Below, one piece after another: positions 31,293 to 31,769 of a stretch of 31,769 bases of DNA (position 1 is the first letter of the stretch; each line of letters begins with the position of its first letter). The notes under the pieces were generated by a model. That model worked only from the letters and a program-made list of their open reading frames with translations. It was not told the origin of the DNA and made no database searches. The translations under genes and the position numbers were made by a program. Origin of the DNA: a virus; the IMG/VR virus record IMGVR_UViG_3300017977_000101, positions 1 through 31,769 of that record; one strand, 5' to 3'.

Positions 31293-31336
31293 AGGTAATA
31301 ACCACAGTCAAATCACATATAAAACTTATTAGTTTT

Positions 31337-31372
31337 GTGTACCCAACTGTATACCCAACTGTATACCCAACA
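31337..31372. repeat. 12-bp tandem repeat, three copies
   Basis: GTGTACCCAACT, GTATACCCAACT and GTATACCCAACA follow one another with no gap. The unit is close to one helical turn. Nothing nearby is coding. Confidence 0.8.
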
Positions 31373-31412
31373 CTAAAAACAGCATTTTTAACAAAAAATA
31401 AAAACGCACAAA

Positions 31413-31438
31413 AAAACACCTATAATAATAGGTGTTTT
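31413..31438. terminator. Perfect hairpin in the control end
   Basis: AAAACACCTAT (31413-31423) and ATAGGTGTTTT (31428-31438) are an 11-bp perfect stem with loop AATA. It has a terminator shape on both strands and may shield the phage from host transcription. Confidence 0.6.
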
Positions 31439-31521
31439 AAAGTTTAATTTACACCATTAATTAGTGTTTAAACTCTGTTTAATGGTAGTTTTAAGGCTAT
31501 TTTTACCTTTATTAATTACAT

Positions 31522-31594
31522 AATGATACTAAGCGGTATTAAAACAACAATAAAGTGGTACTTTAATGATACTAAAATGATACTAAATGATACT
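31522..31594. repeat. AATGATACTA repeats, three of them phased
   Basis: AATGATACTA is at 31522-31531, 31565-31574 and 31576-31585, and AATGATACT at 31586-31594. The last three are 11 and 10 bp apart, close to the helix repeat. They lie just inside the inner end site. Confidence 0.75.
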
Positions 31595-31602
31595 TTTTGT
31601 GC

Positions 31603-31705
31603 CAATTCGTTTTTATTTTAAAAACTCATTAAACACACCTCAATCCTTTTATAAATAAAGCTTTTAAGCCTTTTTTATTATTTATTTATTTGTACAATTC
31701 GTTTT
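31603..31705 (-). repeat. Right-end transposase binding sites R1 and R2 (candidate)
   Basis: GTACAATTCGTTTT at 31692-31705 is the inverse of the left-end site. A shorter match CAATTCGTTTT is at 31603-31614, about 90 bp further in. The outer site begins 10 bp from the end of the element, against 9 bp on the left. Confidence 0.65.
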
Positions 31706-31714
31706 ATAGGGGGT

Positions 31715-31719
31715 ACCTA
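31715..31719. repeat. Target site duplication ACCTA, right copy
   Basis: Second copy of the 5-bp repeat at 51-55, as expected from a Mu-type staggered cut. Confidence 0.65.
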
Positions 31720-31769
31720 AAAGGAAAAAGAAACCGATTATTCCTGCAGTAATTCTATTATTGAGTGGG
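31715..31769 (+). pseudogene. Host gene, 3' part, interrupted by the prophage
   Basis: One frame is open to the window edge and reads PKRKKKPIIPAVILLLSG, a basic stretch followed by a membrane-helix start. It joins in frame to the left flank once the element and one ACCTA copy are removed. The protein family is not recognised from these few residues. Confidence 0.6.

Larger units (their letters stand above)
56..31714. mobile_element. Mu-like transposable prophage, apparently complete
   Basis: Bounded by 5-bp repeats, with inverted transposase-type sites near both ends. It carries a repressor, Ner-like protein, DDE transposase, MuB-like ATPase, GemA-like protein, terminase, portal, MuF, protease, capsid, lysis genes and a full contractile-tail set in Mu-like order. 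The repressor end (31714) corresponds to the left end of Mu and the end at 56 to its right (mom) end. The terminal bases do not read TG...CA as in Mu: the left end begins TATAATCCG and the right end, read inward, begins ACCCCCTAT. The exact ends therefore rest on the repeat and the restored frame. Confidence 0.9.
31132..31714. other. Non-coding control end of the prophage
   Basis: About 580 bp with no credible gene. In order it contains AATTGTAC near 31138, three terminator-type hairpins (31191, 31266, 31413), a 7-C run at 31247-31253, a 12-bp tandem repeat (31337-31372), several AATGATACTA repeats (31522-31594), and two transposase-type sites (31603-31614 and 31692-31705). No sure promoter was found. 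Confidence 0.7.

Noticed and set aside
31238-31294. Short open frame of 18 codons after the repressor
   Set aside because: It runs through a terminator hairpin and a C run, with no start signal or neighbour.
1-31769. CRISPR arrays, tRNA genes and insertion sequences
   Set aside because: No regularly spaced repeat array, tRNA fold or second transposase was seen on either strand.

Overview
The window holds one complete transposable (Mu-like) prophage of about 31.66 kb with a short piece of host DNA on each side. The sequence is very AT-rich (roughly 30% G+C by eye). Strong promoter candidates fit the Bacteroidota pattern TTTG-N19/20-TAnnTTTG, and several proteins belong to families I know from Bacteroidota phages. 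The host is therefore probably a member of the Flavobacteriia/Bacteroidota; I cannot name the species. The element is placed at 56-31714. It is bounded by a 5-bp direct repeat ACCTA (51-55 and 31715-31719) and has inverted copies of a site AAAACGAATTGTAC just inside each end. Joining the flanks across one repeat copy restores an open reading frame, so the phage appears to interrupt a host gene for a probable membrane protein.

Layout. The end at 31714 is the control end. It has about 580 bp of non-coding DNA with terminators and repeats, a CI/LexA-type repressor on + (30457-31131), and an operator/promoter region. From there a long minus-strand early operon runs leftward: a Ner-like protein, a MuA-type DDE transposase, a MuB-type ATPase, a second RecA-like ATPase, DUF3164, many small unknown proteins, a GemA-like protein, a DUF6633-like protein and two small final genes, ending at a terminator at 21924-21954. 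The late genes lie in two divergent blocks that start from 15856-16021. Rightward (+) are the terminase subunits, a gp36-like protein, portal, MuF, a gpG-like protein and a gp37-like protein. Leftward (-) are the protease/scaffold, capsid protein, lysis genes, tail sheath, tube, chaperones, tape measure, baseplate, tail fibre and a broken Dam methylase at the far end.

Most notable points. (1) The portal and MuF genes appear to be joined by a programmed -1 ribosomal frameshift: slippery T TTT TTC, a 6-nt spacer and a GC-rich hairpin, with a MuF frame that contains no ATG at all. MuF carries a C-terminal extension that resembles contact-dependent tRNase toxins. (2) A second, textbook -1 frameshift (A AAA AAG plus a perfect 9-bp hairpin) joins the two tail-assembly chaperone frames. 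(3) A 55-residue two-helix membrane protein with its own promoter sits on the opposite strand inside the tail operon. (4) A GC-rich hairpin with a promoter-like element and a strong terminator lies directly after the MuF toxin-like domain and could be a small antisense RNA.

How it works together. Repressor bound at two 17-bp palindromes would shut the early promoter. On induction, transposase and its ATPases replicate the element by transposition, the early operon supplies regulators, and the two late blocks build a contractile-tailed virion and lyse the host.
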